In this document: piece by piece, positions 13,351 through 14,928 of the stretch
Numbering within the stretch: position 1 is the first letter of the stretch
Layout of the letters: every line of letters begins with the position of its first letter
Assembly: GCA_050292235.1 (NCBI GenBank)
Contig: JBNKLG010000072.1
Coordinates: 1 to 14,928, forward strand
Source of the DNA: JBNKLG01 sp050292235
GTDB taxonomy: Bacteria; Pseudomonadota; Gammaproteobacteria; Chromatiales; Chromatiaceae
Reading direction: 5' to 3'
DNA: 14,928 nucleotides
Program-made: the position numbers and the translations under genes
The notes under the pieces: generated by a model
The model's input: only the letters and a program-made list of their open reading frames with translations
Told to the model about the DNA's origin: nothing
Databases searched by the model: none

Positions 13351-13989
13351 TTACTGCTGCAACACCAGACCGTTGAGGAACTCGGTGGCCATGGGGCGAA
13401 GTTTGTCAGCCAGATGGGTGGCGGTGTAGGTAATCAGTTGGGTTGAACCCTTGTCGTTGGAGTAGTAGTAACCCATGTAGGTGAATTTGATGCCTTGGGT
13501 GGTGCCACTCATCTCCATATAGAGCACCTTGATACCATTAACCATGCGGTATTCCCGGTGGGTGACGACAGCGTCAGGGGCTACCTTGCGGGCGTTTTCC
13601 AGGGCGATATCCGCCAGGTTCAGCAAGGGAACGGAAAAACCTTCGGCAATGGCCATGGCGTAAAGATCCTGCTTTTTGAGCCGGAATTGGTACTCCGCTG
13701 ACTCGTTGCTCTCTCCTTTACTGAATGACCAGTGGCTGGTGTCGATCCAATAGGCGGTATTGTTTCTGGTGCTTTTGACCTGGAAGTTGGCCTTTTCGGA
13801 GCGGCTGAAGGGTTCGGCGATGGTGGGGATTTCCTTGGCGTTGGCCTGCTCAGGGGTTTGCCCATCGGCATAGATCCAGGTGCCATCGTCTTTGAGGATG
13901 ACGGTCTTGCCCGTGTCGGTGATGGCCTGTTGGTCGGCCAGGACGGGGAAGACCAGGAGGCTGGTAAGAAACAGGGTGAATAACCGCAT
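13351..13989 (-). CDS. Secreted protein of unknown function upstream of cca (212 aa)
   Basis: A signal peptide is clear (M-R-L-F-T-L-F-L-T-S-L-L-V-F-P-V-L-A, cut before Asp19), so the protein is exported. Residues 22-40 (A-I-T-D-T-G-K-T-V-I-L-K-D-D-G-T-W-I-Y) form a short beta motif seen at the start of several exported gammaproteobacterial proteins. The rest shows alternating beta strands with M-Y-M-E-M-S-G-T-T-Q-G-I-K-F-T-Y-M-G-Y-Y-Y near 165-186, but no catalytic motif that I recognise. The ATG at 13989 has a good GAGGAA site. It ends 5 bases before cca, implying co-transcription, though a functional link to tRNA maturation is not evident. Confidence 0.8.
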   Translation of the reverse strand: MRLFTLFLTSLLVFPVLADQQAITDTGKTVILKDDGTWIYADGQTPEQANAKEIPTIAEPFSRSEKANFQVKSTRNNTAYWIDTSHWSFSKGESNESAEYQFRLKKQDLYAMAIAEGFSVPLLNLADIALENARKVAPDAVVTHREYRMVNGIKVLYMEMSGTTQGIKFTYMGYYYSNDKGSTQLITYTATHLADKLRPMATEFLNGLVLQQ

Positions 13990-14061
13990 CGTTGGTTCCT
14001 CATGGTGGTTGGGTGTGCCTGATGGATGAATCTGTCAGCGTGCTAGGCTCTCAATTCTAGC

Positions 14062-14472
14062 TCAACTCGGCCTTTCACCTGGCAGCACCTCACTTTTGCC
14101 GATGAGTTCAATGGGGTAGCCGTCCGGGTCCTCGAAAAAAGCGATGAGGGTGGTGCCCGCATTCATGGGACCGGGCTCGCGCAGAATTTTGGCACCACGG
14201 GTTTTCATGGCATCGGCGGCAGCGTAGACATCATCGACCTCGACCGCCAGATGGCCAAAGCCGGTACCGATTTCATACTGCTGCACCCCCCAGTTATGGG
14301 TCAGTTCCAGGACCGTGTTTTGGGCTTCATCCCCATAGCCGAGGAAGGAGAGGGTGAACTCCCCCTCGGGGTAGTCTTTGCGCCGCAGTTCCTTCATGCC
14401 CAGAACCTGGGTATAGAAATCGACGGAGCGGTCGAGATCACCAACGCGCAACATGGTATGTAACAGACGCAT
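14062..14472 (-). CDS. gloA: Lactoylglutathione lyase (glyoxalase I, 136 aa)
   Basis: The enzyme isomerises the hemithioacetal of methylglyoxal and glutathione to S-lactoylglutathione, the first step of methylglyoxal detoxification. All four metal ligands of the bacterial enzyme are visible: His5, Glu56 in V-L-E-L-T-H-N-W-G, His74 in G-F-G-H-L-A-V-E-V, and Glu122 in Y-P-I-E-L-I-G-K. The length and the opening M-R-L-L-H-T-M-L-R-V are typical of the short, nickel-activated gammaproteobacterial form. GAGGAAC precedes the ATG. It is the first gene of the minus-strand cluster, 72 bases before the secreted-protein gene, and diverges from the sensor gene at 14543. Confidence 0.96.
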   Translation of the reverse strand: MRLLHTMLRVGDLDRSVDFYTQVLGMKELRRKDYPEGEFTLSFLGYGDEAQNTVLELTHNWGVQQYEIGTGFGHLAVEVDDVYAAADAMKTRGAKILREPGPMNAGTTLIAFFEDPDGYPIELIGKSEVLPGERPS

Positions 14473-14501
14473 ATCCGTTCCTCAGCAGTGGGGGTGTTGG
14501 C

Positions 14502-14509
14502 ATTATAAT
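14502..14509. promoter_or_regulatory. Symmetrical ATTATAAT, possible shared -10 element
   Basis: ATTATAAT at 14502-14509 is a palindrome that reads TATAAT on both strands. It lies in the 70-base gap between gloA (minus) and the sensor gene (plus). Either gene could use it as a -10 box; if both do, their promoters overlap and may compete. No good -35 hexamer is visible at 17 bases on either side. Confidence 0.4.
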
Positions 14510-14542
14510 CAGTGCGCGAACACAATCCCCGTGGCTTTATTG

Positions 14543-14928
14543 ATGGTTTCTGGTGTTTTGATTCAGCTCAACGAAAAAAATCTCTCCCTGATGCGCCTGT
14601 TGCGGGCCATGGGTCTTATTGCACCTCTGGCTTTGATGCTGCTGGGTCTGTTGCAGATGGCGGTAGATTTTTACCCTTTGCATGGTCTGGCGATGATGTT
14701 GGGGGCGATCTGGCTGTTGGCACGGCTGCATAAACGCCTGTTGTCGCCATTGGCCCTGATGCAGAACGCCCTTTATCATTTTGGGCAGGGTGAGCCCTGG
14801 CAGGGCATTGGTAATCGTGACGGTGTGCTGCACAATATGGCCCAGGATATCAACGGTATGATCGAAGAGCTGGGCGATCTCTACGAGCAGATGGACAGTA
14901 GGGTGTCCCAGCAGACGCGCCGTTTGGC
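14543..14928 (+). CDS. Membrane sensor, NarX-like histidine kinase N-terminus (partial)
   Basis: The gene runs off the window; 128 codons are visible. Two hydrophobic helices lie at about residues 24-41 and 46-62, with almost no periplasmic loop between them. A HAMP-like linker follows (L-L-S-P-L-A-L-M-Q-N-A-L, then F-G-Q-G-E-P-W, then M-A-Q-D-I-N-G-M-I-E-E-L). It leads into a coiled coil, L-Y-E-Q-M-D-S-R-V-S-Q-Q-T-R-R-L, like the stretch before the kinase domain of NarX-type sensors. The kinase part itself is not in view, so a diguanylate cyclase or other HAMP protein remains possible. The start is uncertain: ATG at 14543 or GTG at 14531, neither with a strong ribosome binding site. Confidence 0.6.
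   Translation, partial: MVSGVLIQLNEKNLSLMRLLRAMGLIAPLALMLLGLLQMAVDFYPLHGLAMMLGAIWLLARLHKRLLSPLALMQNALYHFGQGEPWQGIGNRDGVLHNMAQDINGMIEELGDLYEQMDSRVSQQTRRL

Noticed and set aside
12214..13983. Long plus-strand open frames opposite cca and the secreted-protein gene
   Set aside because: They are GC-rich antisense shadows of well-supported genes on the other strand.

Overview
The window looks like a piece of a gammaproteobacterial chromosome. The housekeeping genes fit that group: a full-length HD-domain-type CCA tRNA nucleotidyltransferase of 409 residues, a 136-residue glyoxalase I, and a GlxA-type AraC regulator. The window also carries a short palindromic repeat with cgttcccacgc arms of a kind scattered through many gammaproteobacterial genomes. 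I cannot name a genus. The sequence alternates between AT-rich accessory stretches (about 1-4500 and 9700-11500) and GC-richer core-like stretches (about 4660-9680 and 11545-14928).

Region 1 (1-4660) is an accessory patchwork. It holds a small unknown protein with a helical motif like the ribosomal L7/L12 C-terminus, and a four-helix membrane protein. A fic gene cut down to its C-terminal winged-helix end comes next, beside the last ~50 codons of an IS110-family transposase. A DUF2975 membrane protein/YozG-like HTH pair follows. Downstream of the pair are a hairpin and a stretch that looks like the 3' end (domains V-VI) of a group II intron. Three consecutive unknown genes complete the region: two small membrane proteins and a membrane-anchored DUF2314 protein.

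Region 2 (4660-9680) holds regulated metabolic or stress genes. An exported isochorismatase-like cysteine hydrolase is divergent from a GlxA-type regulator, and a 6-bp inverted repeat lies between them. An extended SDR oxidoreductase-like protein and a TetR repressor form a probable operon. Its promoter carries two near-identical 12-bp palindromes, which are good candidates for the TetR operator. The SDR contains no YxxxK motif. A Ycf46-like AAA ATPase follows.

Region 3 (9680-11545) is AT-rich. It has a ~600-base gene-poor gap containing a perfect 21-bp inverted repeat, then a small secreted protein and a leucine-rich-repeat putative lipoprotein, then a second palindromic repeat.

Region 4 (11545-14928) is a minus-strand cluster: gloA, a secreted unknown protein, cca and a DUF457-type membrane metal-dependent hydrolase. 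Divergent from gloA is the 5' part of a membrane sensor that resembles the N-terminus of a NarX-like histidine kinase and runs off the window.

I did not find a CRISPR array, tRNA, rRNA, complete mobile element, or clear antiphage or biosynthetic cluster. The best leads are the SDR without YxxxK with its TetR operators, the suspected intron remnant, and the uncharacterised membrane/DUF2314 and secreted/LRR gene groups.
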